NCBI GenBank assembly: GCA_900239685.1
Contig: OENT01000449.1
Span: 18,877 to 82,876, forward strand
Source: Rotaria macrura
Lineage: Eukaryota; Rotifera; Eurotatoria; Philodinida; Philodinidae
Direction: 5' to 3'
DNA length: 64,000 nucleotides
The notes under the pieces are model-generated. The model was not told where the DNA came from, ran no database searches, and was given only the letters and a program-made list of their open reading frames with translations. Positions 46,701-59,898 of the stretch are shown piece after piece. How positions within the stretch are numbered: the stretch's first letter is position 1; every line of letters starts with the position of its first letter. Position numbers and translations under genes: made by a program.

Positions 46701-47495
46701 GTACCATCTTAGAAGGGAAGTATTCTACATGGTGTTATCTATGATTTTTTTCGGATACCTTCAGAATATGGTTAAACAAATAATAACACAACTACACGTT
46801 TAGAAATGTTAATAGACACAGGTTTTAGGTGATTAACTTCTATCAATATTTACTCTCTTCTCAATTGAAGTCTGTATGAAGGAATGCAAATTGTGCAACA
46901 TGATTGTTTTATATGACTTATGTAGTATTTATTTATCCTTTTAGCTGATTCATTGGATCAAATGAAACAAAATTAGATTGTTACTCACGGTTGTCTGAGC
47001 TGGTGGCCATTCTCCAGCGGATAAGGTCCCGGCATTAACTGATGCCAAACAAATAGGTTTTAAGTTTGAATCGCTCATATTGAGTGGTGGTGAAAGTTGG
47101 AGAAGAGCAATATCATCTACGAAGGTACTGGGCTCATAGTTGGGGTGTGAAATCACATTCGTAGGCACTCGAGTTTGACTACCAGAATACACTGTATTGG
47201 ACCCAGCATAAACGAGAATTCGAGATGCCGGAACTCCGACGACGCAATGAGCTGCTGTGAGAATCCATGATTCCGATAGAATCGATCCACCACACAAAGA
47301 ACTACCTCGAATAGAGATAGAGACCGCCCATCCCCATGCATGTGGGCCAGAATTTTCTCCGCCCACTATACGTGAAACTAATGATTGATTGCTCGAACAA
47401 CCACAGTTTAACTTAGGATTACATGAGTAAGCTGTTTCATGACTTCGTTGAATATTCACCACCAATGCGATCAAACAGAACATCATTAGCTGCAT
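43797..47495 (-). CDS. trypsin-like serine protease (S1A) with Cys-rich C-terminal extension
   Basis: Four exons join in phase: 46989-47495, 44910-45072, 44642-44848 and 43797-44182, giving 420 residues. Introns are 1916, 61 and 459 bp, all GT..AG; the third holds a short (TA)n run near 44490. The chosen Met gives a good signal peptide ([15 protein letters not shown]); an in-frame ATG at 47543 would add 16 residues and spoil it. Activation cleavage is expected in [13 protein letters not shown]. Catalytic His is in TAAHC, Asp in VDDIALLQL, Ser in [10 protein letters not shown]. The Asp six residues before that Ser predicts trypsin specificity for Arg/Lys. After the domain's end ([10 protein letters not shown]) come about 130 residues rich in Cys, Thr and Ser, including about 20 cysteines, of no recognised family. 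Likely a secreted digestive or defence protease. Confidence 0.88.
44489..44506. repeat. (TA)n microsatellite
   Basis: About eight TA units within the third intron of the trypsin gene. Confidence 0.9.
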
Positions 47496-50400
47496 TTTAT
47501 TCGTTCGCCGAAGGATGTTTGCAAGAATACAATCGAGTGGCAAATCTCAAAGGCACAACATTTTTTCCTTCGTTACTGTTGCGAAAAATCAAGAATGCTG
47601 CTTTTTGTTGACACTCTTATTACGTCGCAGAAAGTTTGTCGATGAATAAGTGTATAAAAAGAAACTTCTAATTCGTTTTCGATGATGCGTATATCTTGTA
47701 GTTTTATTTCCTGAACGAGAAAAAAAAACAAGAATTATCGATATGACCCTATGATGTTTGAGCACGAGATTATATTTGATTGTTATTTTACAGTGTTAAA
47801 CGAACTAATTGACATGATCGAAAATCTCACTAATTTTATGCTTGAAATAAGAAAAAACCTCTTCAACATTTATCTAGAATACAGCTTTCATATGGCTGTA
47901 GCTAATAATTAACATATGAAATGTATCCATTCATGGGATCCGACCGTTAGTTCGAGACTAAGGGCAATGTTTGATTCGATCAAAAGAAGATTGACACTCG
48001 CATTTGACTTAATATTCATACCCAGATGGAGTACATACTCAAACAGTATATTTTCTAAGTAGTAATCTTACTTTTACGTAAGAAAAAAATTAATTTCATT
48101 CGTTATATGGCAGATAATAATGTCAGAAAGAAAATGAATCTGTGCATGTGAACCGAGTTCGTTGAATACATCAGTATTAAAAAATACCGGATACGAGGTT
48201 TCATTTCAGCGTGGAGGTATCTCATTGTTCATGAATTGTCACAAATGATTAGCGATACTAATAAGCTCACATTCTCTCATTAGAATTGGTAAGTTTAATA
48301 AAAATAATCTAAAATATTGAGTGAAAAAGTGGTAGCTTGAAGTGAAGAAAATATAACATACTTATACATTTTACATTTCCAACTTTACTCGCTCGTTTAA
48401 CTTAGAGTAGACTATTGTCGTCCACGAAGACTCAAGTGAATGTGCAACTTGTTTCAGAGTATACTAAAAAGTTTGTTTTTTTCTCTTTCTCTGCATCGAA
48501 TCTGCAGTGAGTGTGCTGTCACAAAAATAAAAAAAGGAAACTTTACTGTTGTTCATGGAAACCTTAACCATACGATCTTGTCGAGTACAATGAAATCATA
48601 GAGGAAAGAGAAGATTTAATTTGAAAAAGAAAATGACTGTTTTTTTTACAGCTAATAGTTGTTTAAAACCTTTATTATTTTTTTAAAAATGAAGCGAATG
48701 AGAAGGGTGATTGATTGCTCACTGATTTCAGGGTTCGAGTATCATTGGCGGCTTAGACACGAGAAAGCGTAAGGATGCAAAAACATATTCGAGGGCGTGG
48801 GTAGGGTTTGGAATGCTTTAACTTTTCCCGGTATCATCTGATATTATAATTTATCTTCCTCTATAAGATATTTATCATATTTCATTCCCATACCATGATT
48901 CCATGAATCCAATCACCTTGTTGTCATTAAAGTAGATTCAGAACTACTCTAATGATTCAAACACAGTTTGATGCTTGAGATAAAGCAAGTAGAGAATGTT
49001 GAACAATCCTGACGTTTAAAAACACAGAAACAGATAATCTGTTCGACTTGACTGTTGTTTAATGTGGAAAAACACATCGTCATATGCTTATATTAACTGT
49101 AAAAACTAGGTTTTGACCAATCGTTGGCATTGTCAAAATGAGTTTCAGAACTGAAGATTGCATTTACTGATGAAAAGTTTATTGTGACGTAATAATAATG
49201 GGTTGAGATTCGAGATCAACACAGAAGCAATCATTCATAAGATAGAATGTGACGAAGTCTATAGTTAAAGAATACTAGCTATTTATTCATGACTCAGAGT
49301 TTCTTGTAAGGTAAGGACGTTGAAATGGTTTATGGTCATGCAAGGTTATAATTTTGAGATAAAATCGTTGTAAAACGTGATAGCCAACATTGCAAAGTGA
49401 TCCGTCTCTTATCTCATACTCGATTTCATAATGCTTGTTGAAGTTTGAAACGTTGACGCTTGGATACAGTAAAAGAATCGGTTTGTATATTAGAGATCTT
49501 GCTAGTTAAGCTGTACATGAATATCACATGGTGAGAGCGCTAGAAAATCGGTAAGTTGTTTCGAACATTGCTCTGGTAATTTAAATAGACAAAAATAATA
49601 TTATTCGCCTGCTCACTGCTTGATATTGATTTAGTAGATACGTTAAGAACCGAACTATGGTGGCAATAATTACACTATGCCATTCTTCACGATTTTAAAA
49701 GAAAATATGGAAAGGTTCCTTTTCGCAATAGTAGAAAATATTGAAATCAGATCTGTATTTTTAGAAGAAAAGTGTACTAGTTGAGGTCGAGGACATATTA
49801 GAAAATGTCAGTAATAGTTTGATTTATTTAGGAATAGTTTGCGTTATCTGTTACTGAAAGAAAACAGTATATTATTTTTGAATCTTTATATTATCACGCA
49901 AACTAGTGATTCGGCATACACGACGATTATACTTCAAAAATCGTTGTGACTTTAATACCTTAAGAGTGCTGTCATTATTCTTTCTAAATGTTTATCTATA
50001 GATGTTAAATATTATTTTTAAAAAGGGCTAAAGAAAAATAAATCTTGCTAGTTTTTCTTTAAACAATCGAGAATATCATGTCCATATATATTCCAGCAGA
50101 AGAGAAAAAATAGACGTTTAGACCATCAGGAAAGCAAAGAGAATGTACTGAGATGAACAGGAGAGATCATAACTGCGTATTCTCCAGAAAGTTTTCCTTA
50201 AATAATGTATTTTTAAATATGTATCGACACAAGAGAATATTTGTGAATTCTGCACGTCTTCAGAAACGAGAATTTACTGTAAGACTTTTAAACTGATATT
50301 TGATTTCTTTTTACAGTGGTTACTTTTTAAAATCAATATTAACAATTATAATTGTTAAGGCAAACATCTGGAAAAAGTTCGAAGAAAATGATAAGTATGT

Positions 50401-50570
50401 AATGAAATCTTGGTCAACAGTATAAATATTATTCTTACATTGATTTTTGCTGAACGAGCAGTGATTTGATAGGAATCAAATTTTCACCCATATCATGTCT
50501 CTTGTTCTTGTTAATTCGCATTTCTATTCAGAAGACCATACGTTTCTTTTCTAGATTTTAGCCATTTCAT
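47496..50570. other. 3-kb divergent intergenic region
   Basis: Lies between the 5' ends of the trypsin gene (minus) and the phosphodiesterase gene (plus), so it should carry both promoters. No TATA box is convincing. AT-rich; no open frame of note and no tandem or inverted repeat detected by eye. Confidence 0.4.
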
Positions 50571-51947
50571 TTGTTGAAAAACGAAATGACTTCCGTTCAA
50601 GAGTATCCAGAACCAAAAGAAAACACTCAAACAGGTGTAAAACGTGTTTTCTTATTCAGCAATTCAAAACAAATGGAAATGCTTGTTATAGCAATTTTAA
50701 TCCTAATGTTTATTGGTGCTTTAATTGCATTAATAGTTATTGTCGCTCAACTTGATAGAAAATCGAATGTGCAAATACAGTTGCAACGAAAGCTTTTATT
50801 TATAGTTGTAGATGGTATTCCTGCAGATGTACTAGAGAATGTTTCAGTTCCGAACATGAAAAAAATTCAAGAACTTGGAAGTTACACTAGAGCATATGTT
50901 GGAGGAGAAAAAGGTGGTTACTCGGAAGCACCTACTATTTCAGCTCCTGGCTATATGAATCTACTCACTGGTACATGGCCTAATAAACATAATGTGTACG
51001 ATAATAGTGTCGATTTTCCGAATTACAATTATAAAAATATTTTTCGACTTTTCAAAGAACAATATTCAGATAGGACGATTGCCATTTTTTCAACGTGGAC
51101 AGCTAATCGTATCCAACTTATCGGCGAAGGACTCGCCAGTGCAGGTAATATTACATTTGATTATAAATTCGATGGATACGAATTCGATGAAACTACTTAT
51201 CCTCATGATCCAGATGACCGATTTATCTTTGACATCGATCAACGTGTGACTAATGAAACTGCAGCATGTGTCAAAGTATACGGCCCTGACCTTTCATGGG
51301 TTTATCTACAATATACTGATGACGTAGGACATACTTATGGAGACAGTGAACAATTTAACCTAGCAGTCAAGGATGTTGACTATCAAATTGGACAAATTTG
51401 GGAAGCTATTGATTACCGAATAAAACAATATGAAGAAGACTGGCTAATCGTTATTACGACAGACCATGGTCGCGACGACGTTACGGGTACAGAACATGGC
51501 GATCAATCGGAAAGAGAACGAACAACCTGGATATTAACAAATAGTCAACAAACAAATGCTTACTTCCGTGATTTTGAGCCAGCTATTGTTGACATTTATC
51601 CTACGATTTCAAAATGGTTAGGTCTTATTATTTCGATTGAATCCAATAGAGAATTAGATGGAGTCGCATTGACAGGACCAGTTACATTGATCAAACCGAA
51701 AATGACTCTAATTGATGCTAATTTACACATTAATTGGACAGTTTTATACCCTACAGGAGATGTAAAGGTATGGCTATCGACTACGAATTATTTTAAGGAT
51801 GGTATGAAAGACGAGTATCATTTAGTTGGAACAGCACCCGTCGATAAAACCATGATTATTGTTGATATCAAAGACCATCCGTCGAATTTCTATAAAGTAG
51901 TCCTAGAAGGACCATACAACACATTGAATCGATGGCTGATTCGATAA
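50571..51947 (+). CDS. ENPP-type nucleotide pyrophosphatase/phosphodiesterase, membrane-anchored, single exon
   Basis: 458 residues uninterrupted. A second in-frame ATG at 50586 (MTSVQEY) is an equally good start. A short cytoplasmic tail is followed by one membrane segment at about residues 37-61, so a type II membrane protein with an outside catalytic domain. Alkaline-phosphatase-superfamily metal ligands are visible: Asp81 in LLFIVVDG, the nucleophile region APTISAPGYMNLLTG at 120-134, DDVGHTYG at 250-257, TTDHG at 296-300 and the final His in EHGD near 309. The family hydrolyses nucleotide or phospholipid phosphodiesters. The nucleophile motif is PTISAPG rather than the vertebrate PTKTFPN, so the substrate may differ. 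The last 85 residues after the catalytic fold are a beta-rich tail. A poly(A) signal AATAAA is at 51972-51977. Intronless, in contrast to its 20-exon neighbour. Confidence 0.9.
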   Translation: MLKNEMTSVQEYPEPKENTQTGVKRVFLFSNSKQMEMLVIAILILMFIGALIALIVIVAQLDRKSNVQIQLQRKLLFIVVDGIPADVLENVSVPNMKKIQELGSYTRAYVGGEKGGYSEAPTISAPGYMNLLTGTWPNKHNVYDNSVDFPNYNYKNIFRLFKEQYSDRTIAIFSTWTANRIQLIGEGLASAGNITFDYKFDGYEFDETTYPHDPDDRFIFDIDQRVTNETAACVKVYGPDLSWVYLQYTDDVGHTYGDSEQFNLAVKDVDYQIGQIWEAIDYRIKQYEEDWLIVITTDHGRDDVTGTEHGDQSERERTTWILTNSQQTNAYFRDFEPAIVDIYPTISKWLGLIISIESNRELDGVALTGPVTLIKPKMTLIDANLHINWTVLYPTGDVKVWLSTTNYFKDGMKDEYHLVGTAPVDKTMIIVDIKDHPSNFYKVVLEGPYNTLNRWLIR

Positions 51948-52368
51948 TGAAGTTACATCATACGTAACAATAATAAAACTACAGTGAATTTAGTCGTTGA
52001 TTTTCGATTTTTAGACACATGCACACACACTCACCATCCGCTTGATTTCATTCTCGCTCAAACCTCTTTTAGTTGAAAACGTATTATACACTCATAGGGC
52101 AATATTCTGTTGCTATGATGTACGTAACTCTCATTCACATTAAATACGTGGATTTGCCGTAATTATACGCGTCTGATTAATAAAACATAGCCTGTATTCT
52201 AATCATATGATATCTATGGAATGCTTTTTATAGAAAGCATAGACATTTATTCATATCAGTGGTGAATTCGCTAGATGTAGAAACTATAAATTGTTAGAAA
52301 AAAGAGGGGTACTCTCTTGGTTTGATTGGAGCAACAGAAAGTCAAATTATTTGTAAGATATGCGTACT
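51948..52368. other. convergent 3' intergenic region
   Basis: The phosphodiesterase and mannosidase genes converge here. AATAAA for the plus-strand gene is at 51972-51977. A minus-strand AATAAA (TTTATT at 52246-52251) lies about 120 bp past the mannosidase stop. The two 3' UTRs need not overlap. Confidence 0.6.
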
Positions 52369-55300
52369 CTAATTGATTGTAATTTGAAATGTTCTAATTT
52401 GCATTGGGTATAGAGTAACTATTGTTTCATGCAGAGAATTTCGTTCTAGAAAACGATACGTAGGTTTGTGTATTATATCAGGCACGAAAGCTTAAAATCA
52501 GCATTAAACTTACGCTCTTTATTAACATGTGACGAGTTGCCATCATCAGTCATCCAGTCTAATCGATGTAAGTCAGAGAGAGGTAAGTTGGCACTGAGTA
52601 TTAATTCATGTACATCGACAATCATGCCAATAGTTGTGAATAAATCTTTTATATCGATAGTAACTGGTTGTGAATAAGTCTCATCTTCATTCAATTCAAA
52701 ATAATGTTCAACTCTAACAAGATACTCTTTCGCATTTAATTGATCAAATGTCAAGAGATGAACATTAAGTGGCATTGAACCTAACAGAGCCGACCATGTT
52801 TGACGATAGCTCATCGAATAATTTGTGTAGGATGATGTGTCAGGCAGTGCATACGTAACTAGAGGATGCATGAACAGATGTTGAGCGCTGGTTCGATGAA
52901 TGCGTGCACTGTAAGTTGGTGGTTCAAAGAGAAGATGATGTTTACCACGAACAACAAGACCTTTGCCATAAGCCGTCTCATTCAATGCTTCATTAAGACT
53001 GACTCCATCAGTATAGAGAATTCTACGATGAAGCATAATTTCTATAGAACCATTATACATGCTTCCACCACCTTCCGATCGATCTGAAAATTTGAATCAT
53101 GATGAAATGAGTCATAGTGTAGGAGAAAAAGTAATCCGTACCAGTGAGTATAGTCAATTGACGTTGATTATCTCGAATCCAAATTCGGCTATTGATTGGA
53201 TAATAGTTACCACTAACTGGCTCGTCACTCGAATAATTCCATGTTGGTCGATAATTACGAATACGTTCAAGTACTTCCCGTCCATTAGCATCTGTATAAT
53301 ATTTCGATGCACTATCGATGTCGGTATCATAGCGAATGACAATCTCTTTTCCAATGCCATCGTCAATAGGAATCGGTCCCAATGTCCATTCGATCTCAAC
53401 GGATGGTGCTTTTGGATACAGAGTGATTTGTTGAGTCGCCCAATCGTTAAAAGCAATAAATGCTGTTTGCAATATATTTGTTTTTGTACAATTTCTATTT
53501 GATTATTTTTCCTCGATATAGGACAAATCGCTCAGAGAACAACGTCAAATGAAGCTACTCACATCAAACGTTGATTACTCACTGGTTGTGGATGAGAGTT
53601 CAATGGTCGAAACATGTAAGCACCAGATGCTTGAAAGCCTTCAGTGCTGTTACTAGGAAAACCTTTTAAAGAAAAAAAACACATGACTGACATAAACATA
53701 CACCTGCTTTATTAAAATATATTGAGAAATAGATGTTTTAGCTGAAAATCAACTAACTAATGGAATTTAATAATTCATTAGCAGTGCCAGTATCATTTGA
53801 CTCAAAGCCGACTTATCGATGGTGGTATTTACTTCAATTGTTTAAGAATTTCTTAATTCATTATTTTTTTCTAGACACAAAAGTAGTCATTCACTTTTTT
53901 CTAACACATCTCGTTCATAAAAAATAAAATTCTCTACTCTTCATTGCATCAAATAATTGTTTGCAAAATCTCTGGAGTTATTTACTTGAGTACCAATAGA
54001 AGCCTTGATTTGTGAATGGCAACGTCAAATTCTTTTCTAAATTAATGATCCGCTGCAAATTTCCATGATCGTCGAACTCTATTCGTAGATGCTAACAAAA
54101 TCAAAGAAACTACATGTATCAAGCATTCAAAACTTAACATGAACATCGTACTTCGTTTTGTAGAATACAAACTTCATTTTTTTTCGTTATCACATTGTTA
54201 TGAACTTTTCTGTCGTTACCGCCTTTCGTATCTAATTGTGAAGAAAAATTATGAATTTTTAATTTTAATGATTCATAAAAAGTAACAATGAGAAATTATG
54301 ATAGTTTTATGATTGCGGTTGTTCTCGACCTGCATGTAAAAACATTCTATTTGCTTTATTAATAATACATACGTTTAGCTTCAAAATAATAAGTGTTATA
54401 GCCTATGGCAGGCAATGATGCTTCGAAGATATATTGATTTTGAGCAGTACTCGTTCGACCAGGAATCATTTTTGTGATGTCTGCTAGGGGAAGGTACTGG
54501 AAGAAACAGAACAAAAACTAAATGATCATCTTTCTTGGATCTATCGTCTATTGTCTACTTCAGCTGAAACAAATTTCCCCATTGGATCACGAATCGAATA
54601 TTCTCGAGTGACCGGTACATGAGGATAAATAGTCACTGGATGAAGGATTGGATTCCATAGTGTTACAGTGAACTACAAGAAAGAAAAAGATCCCTAGTGC
54701 AATGTTCATCGAAGTCATGTACTTGTTCTTGTCCTTCAATCAGTCGACATTCACTAATGTTTGACAGTGGACAAAGAAATTGACTGAATAAAGGTGATAG
54801 ATGACCGTCTTTCTGTAAAAGTTTACCGTATGCATCATTGATAACATCCTATAGTAAATTCGTATCAATACTATCAGTCAGCGTAACCAAATAGTTTTAT
54901 TTGAATACATACCGATACTCTGTCGAGTCCATCCGACAATCGTTGAACATAATCATCAGCAACATGCTGTCTTTCTGTGCCACTAACAGCATCATGATGT
55001 TGAACAATACCCATAGCTTCACCTATGAAAAACAAAACAAACTGATTATGCTGTGCACCAACAGGTTCGTCTTACTCAAATGAAAAATACTACTACGTCG
55101 ATTGCTTTGTGTAAATGCATTCAATTGACGTGTTACTTGAAGAACATTGTTCGAATAACGTTCATATCCTTTGAGAGTAGAACGTGAAGTGTAGTAGCCA
55201 GTCCAGAAACCATGGGAATGAGTAGCATAGGGAAAGAAATCGTCAGTTTTTGTTGTCCATTGCTTTTTGGCATTATTCAAAGCGTATAAGTAGCATGAAG

Positions 55301-57021
55301 GAGTTGAATAGAAAACATTGACATCACTCCCATTGCCTTGCTAATGATCGATCAATCGAGAATTGCATCAGTTAATAGTTTTGCCTTATCTTTACCTGAG
55401 CATTGACATAGTTAATTAATTTATCCAAATTTTTGAATTTTTCATGGGCATTCTGATCTTGAAAGTCACTACCGAATGTCATGATAATATGATTTGTAGT
55501 ATAACTAGTGGCCTATGAATTATGAGAAATAATTATATGAAAAAGCCACTATGTTGAAACAATAAAATCATAAAGAAAAAGACCTCATTCCGTGCAGCGT
55601 CGATAAAGGCTTGAACACGTTCAGGAACGTTATAATCATGACGACGAACATCATCCTAAGATTCGTTAATTAAATAGAAGAAAACGAAGATTCAAATTTC
55701 AGCAAACCATGATCGGTGCATCTTTACATAGAAAATCGAAGCAGAACGAATTCGGTGCATCGTATCCATGGGGCAAAATACCGGTAAATAGCCAGCCCTG
55801 ACGATCTAGAAAACTTATTTTAGTAATACATACAGTATCACATCAATAGTATGTCGTATATTGAATGCAAAATGGTTTTCAAATTAGTTCGCATGGATTT
55901 GATTCGCACTTACCTAAGTTGGCACTTCCTTTCCAGATCATTTCCATCGTTTTTGTCAAGTTTCGTTGTGCAATGTCTTGATAGTCAGCTCGTCCAAAAA
56001 ATAGACCATCGAAACCCATCTACTCATGTAGCTAGCAGAGTGAGTAATGCATCTGTGTTAGTATTGGAAATACCTGCGCAATCAATGAAGCCACCTCTCT
56101 TGAATGGCCAAATGGATCGATTTGCCAGCCGATTTTCGGTCGAGCACACTCACCGAACTGATCATGCAAGAACTCTGCACCTAAACTGTGTTGATCAATG
56201 ATTGAATTGTAATGTGTTGCTCCTTCATCATGCATAGACCAACCACCAGAAATGAACTCGAGGCGACCTACATAGTTATTAATATTAAATAGAAAAGAAG
56301 TACATATTTGTTCGCTCTAGTGCTCATTCTGTTCTTTAAACAGAATCTACACATAGATCCGTCTGTCAAATTCAATATTCTTTTCTGTTCAACTCTATAG
56401 ACTAAGTGGGCAGAGATTATACTGATAAGATTCATGTTGAAGTTCTTTTTCAATAACCTTCATTGACAAGTTGTCTAACTGTGTTATGCATTTCATCGGA
56501 TTGTTGATTCCACCAACGCCAAAAGAATGCCATTTCGACATAGATATACCGTCGATCAGGATTGTCAAGCAGTGCTTGAATCACTGAATCAATAATGTAT
56601 TGAACGCCTCGGTTACAAATTTCACTGCGTGCTAAAAAAACAAGAAAATAGTGCAAGTCAATCACTAACGCTTTTTTCATTGTTGGTTCTACTAAACGCA
56701 TAACTTACATCCATAGTAATATTGATCAATTGTTTTGAGCCAACCAACATCATCGTGTGTGTGAGGTACAATATGAACATTAAGTTTATTCGGATAGCCC
56801 AAGTTACAAAACTAGAACATTAGTATTTCTATCATCTAACTCTAAATATGAATGTATAAACGGTGTTTATTACATTATATCCACAACTAGTTTTTGAGGG
56901 GATTGGTACTGCAAAACTGCGTATAATAAACAAAAGAACAACTATCCAACATATTGTCAGATGAATGGCCTAAATACTGTACCATAGTCATTTTTTAAAG
57001 TGACGGCAAGCAACTTACCAT
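52369..57021 (-). CDS. MAN2B1: lysosomal alpha-mannosidase (GH38)
   Basis: Twenty exons join in phase to 995 residues (human enzyme 1011): 57019-57021, 56874-56969, 56709-56811, 56458-56631, 56074-56267, 55914-56019, 55708-55805, 55584-55655, 55396-55512, 55076-55340, 54913-55022, 54723-54848, 54559-54672, 54373-54496, 54152-54231, 53986-54091, 53563-53662, 53142-53494, 52514-53083, 52369-52445. Nineteen GT..AG introns are mostly 49-77 bp; the longest is 323. Exon 1 supplies only the ATG. The signal peptide is [20 protein letters not shown]. Zinc ligands are in PHTHDDVGW (50-57 region), the nucleophile is Asp176 in WQIDPFGHS, and QHHDAVSGT (417-425) carries another active-site His. [31 protein letters not shown] and [11 protein letters not shown] mark the C-terminal domains. 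It removes alpha-linked mannose from N-glycans in lysosomes. It looks intact. Confidence 0.95.
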
Positions 57022-59132
57022 ATTGATTCGAGTTGTGTATGAGTAAATTTCAGAAATCTAACCGAAAGATAAGAGACTTGTTTCTTTTCGACACAGTTAC
57101 TTATCTATATCATGATAATAAACAACATGATCGTTATCATGATGAAATCAACCATAGAGCTTGAATATGACACAAATAAGTAAATCCTACTGATAAGTCT
57201 GCCAACTTATTGAACGTAGACAATAGATGTCTTTAGACAAAACATTTTACCGAACATATAGTCTGGAGTACAGTTAAGTTGTATCACATAAGTGAATGTA
57301 TTCTCTGTGTTTCATTCTAATGGATCGTTCTTCGATGGAAGAGAACGCGTAATCGACATTCCACAGTATCAGGTAGAATTGGAAACCAATTCGTTTATCG
57401 TCAAAATAGAACTCTTTTAATCCGATTGTGAAAATCATTCATTGTGATCTTCAACAAAGAAAGCAGAGAAAATCAATCTTGAGTGTATCTAAGTATAATA
57501 TTGATTTCATCAATGAAATCAGAGAAACAACGGAAAGTACTCAAACTCTGGAGAAAAGAAAACAGATGCAATGTTTTCCAAATCAAGCATATACGACTTG
57601 ATCTCATCGCTATTATCAGATCAGGATTGAACTTAGTCTAGTGTCATATTTTATTTTTCTCATTGAAATAAACATGATCATATTTGAATAAATTTCAATT
57701 AGAAACATTAAGACTTATTTTGACGCCACCCGCCCTCATAGATGTACCCTACATTTATGTTCCACTATAGGACATGACAAAATCTTCAAAATTTCGTCTA
57801 CTAGTGGAGTACAATCACACTGATCAACCATGCATGTTAAGATTCAACGAATTCTTGGAATGCATTTCCAAAATTTCTCAACTCGGTCGACTGTATCAAA
57901 TGTACGCATTTGATTTTCTTGCAGTGATAAGTTAACCACTGTACTTCACTGTATAATCAGTTCTCTTGTTCTGACGAACATCAACAATGAATCCTACCAA
58001 TGATATGCATTTTGATTAATAGTGAACAACAAGCAATACAGTTGGACCATATCAATTAGCACTTGAGTTTGCGAAAGTTGAAATTCAGTTCTATATATTG
58101 CGACCATTACTCGTTATCTACAAAATGAATTACCCCGATGAATGAATTTGTCAATACGTAGAATTATTCATCTGTGTGAATTCGCTGATGATCGAAGACG
58201 ACCATAAATATAGTTAAGAAATTCGATGGCTCGTTTAAGGGCGTGATGACATCAAAATTCTAAGGACTCTTTGAAGGTGAAATATAAAGTTCATTCTAAA
58301 GAATATAAAATCTAAAGAACAGTCCAAAAATAGTCATCAACGGTAATTTAAATTATAGAGAGAAATTGTATTTAAAAGATGTCAACTTCTCGACATTACA
58401 CGAGTCAAAGACTAGACTTATGATACAATGGTCACGAAAGCAATGTATGTTCTTTATATGACTGGAGTCAATTGAAGAATCAGGCCCTCACAACAAAACG
58501 ATATCAAGCATATGGCTTCTAAAATGTTCAAGTTTACACGAAGGATTCAGAAGTGGTCGCATACAAAAGAATAATTTTGATAACAGTGTTATTAGTGGTA
58601 ACGATGCTTTGAGTTTTGTCGAGAAAACGAACGAAGATTCTTCTGAAAATTATTTTGACGAACAATTGTGAAAACCTTCACAAGAACTACAATAAACAAA
58701 CTCAAATTTATGTCACTGCTAGTATTATTGTCATCACACATATTTATTAGAAGTCTCTAGGAAAAATCGATTCGAGTCATTAAAACAGAATGTATATAGC
58801 GTGAGACAACTTATTCCATTTAGTTTTAGTTGATAAACATTTCACTTTGTATTTGTATCTAATCATAGTATAATACTTTGAAAACCTGCAAAAAAAGGAC
58901 TTACCTATTTATCCTCAATGACTGTCATGGTACTTGTTGAATGTTTTATAAATAAAATGAAAATGTTGATAATGTAATCATAAAGTTTTCGTAATCATCG
59001 AATAATGATGGAGAAATGAATTTCTAAATTCTTTTGAATATTTCGAGCAATATCGAGACATTTTAGTCTCTCTGAATTTTTAAATAGAGTACTCTCCACT
59101 GATTAAAAGTGTTCGTCGAAGAACTGTGTAAG
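57022..59132. other. 2.1-kb upstream region, no gene recognised
   Basis: Contains the mannosidase promoter and possibly more 5' UTR. Short coding-like runs, for example LSIRRIIHLCEFADDRRRP near 58150 on the plus strand, may be remnants but cannot be assigned. No repeats noted. Confidence 0.35.
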
Positions 59133-59315
59133 TAGGGGCGTAACCAGAAAATTTTCGTTGGGGGGGGGGGGGGGCTCTGCCTCCCAGTTTTGTGGAGTTC
59201 AAGAAAAAGAAGTTGAGCAGTACATGAGAATGCAATGGAACCAATAATAAAGTTAAAAAATTGTTCAAACCTTTATTACCTACAAAATAATTATAAATTA
59301 AGCAACAATTTGACA

Positions 59316-59404
59316 TGAGCGGGACCAATAGTTTTTGGTCCGGTTCCCAGCCAAAAAACATTTTGGTCTCGGTCCCAGTCCCGTTGGGATCGGGACCATG
59401 TTAC
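59316..59404. repeat. GGGACC-rich patch, possible end of another hAT element
   Basis: Dense GGGACC/GGTCCC words (GCGGGACC, TTGGTCCGGTTCCC, GGTCTCGGTCCC, ATCGGGACC) over 90 bp inside element C. Such runs form subterminal repeats in some hAT elements. Boundaries uncertain. Confidence 0.4.
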
Positions 59405-59410
59405 ACATAT

Positions 59411-59647
59411 CTAGCAACAATACAATACAAAAAACAGCGATCGCAACAAAATTCTGCTATTAATACGATTAACAGCAAATTGATCAATGACTTTTTCAAA
59501 ATCTTTATCAATATCACGTTCAATTGATAAGATACAAAGATCGCTTAAGCGTTCATCTGCCATATCAAGTGATTGCGAAAACAACTTTTTGGTTGTCAGC
59601 ATCATTAGTTTGTTTATGAGAAGAATTGTGCTTTTCTGAGTTGACAA
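59411..59647 (-). pseudogene. hAT transposase C-terminal (dimerisation) fragment
   Basis: 78 codons including MADERLSDLCILSIERDIDK followed by DFEKVIDQFAVNRI. This is the end of ZMYM1-like hAT transposases, where RLS.L..LSIE precedes a helix ending in an F(A) motif. Everything upstream of it (RNase-H-like catalytic core) is missing, so it is inactive. Strand is opposite to the window orientation. Confidence 0.75.
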
Positions 59648-59898
59648 AAATTAGAAATCGAGAGTTTTCCTGTTATTATTACTCATGAGTCAACGCAAAA
59701 TGTTGTGCGCAGAAATGAGCTTATCTTTTACAACTTGTATGCAGAAACATTCATGATATGATATGTATATGTAATTAAATTACGCATTCCGTTTTTATCG
59801 TTTTATTTTTTGAAGATATTGCTTTCTCTGAATTACATTAATTAATAGATGTTTGATCGTCATGTGTCAAAAAAATTCAAAGAACAAGTGTATACTGA

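Noticed and set aside
53059..53502. 147-codon plus-strand frame and other frames at 52468-56201
   Set aside because: They are antisense shadows of mannosidase exons.
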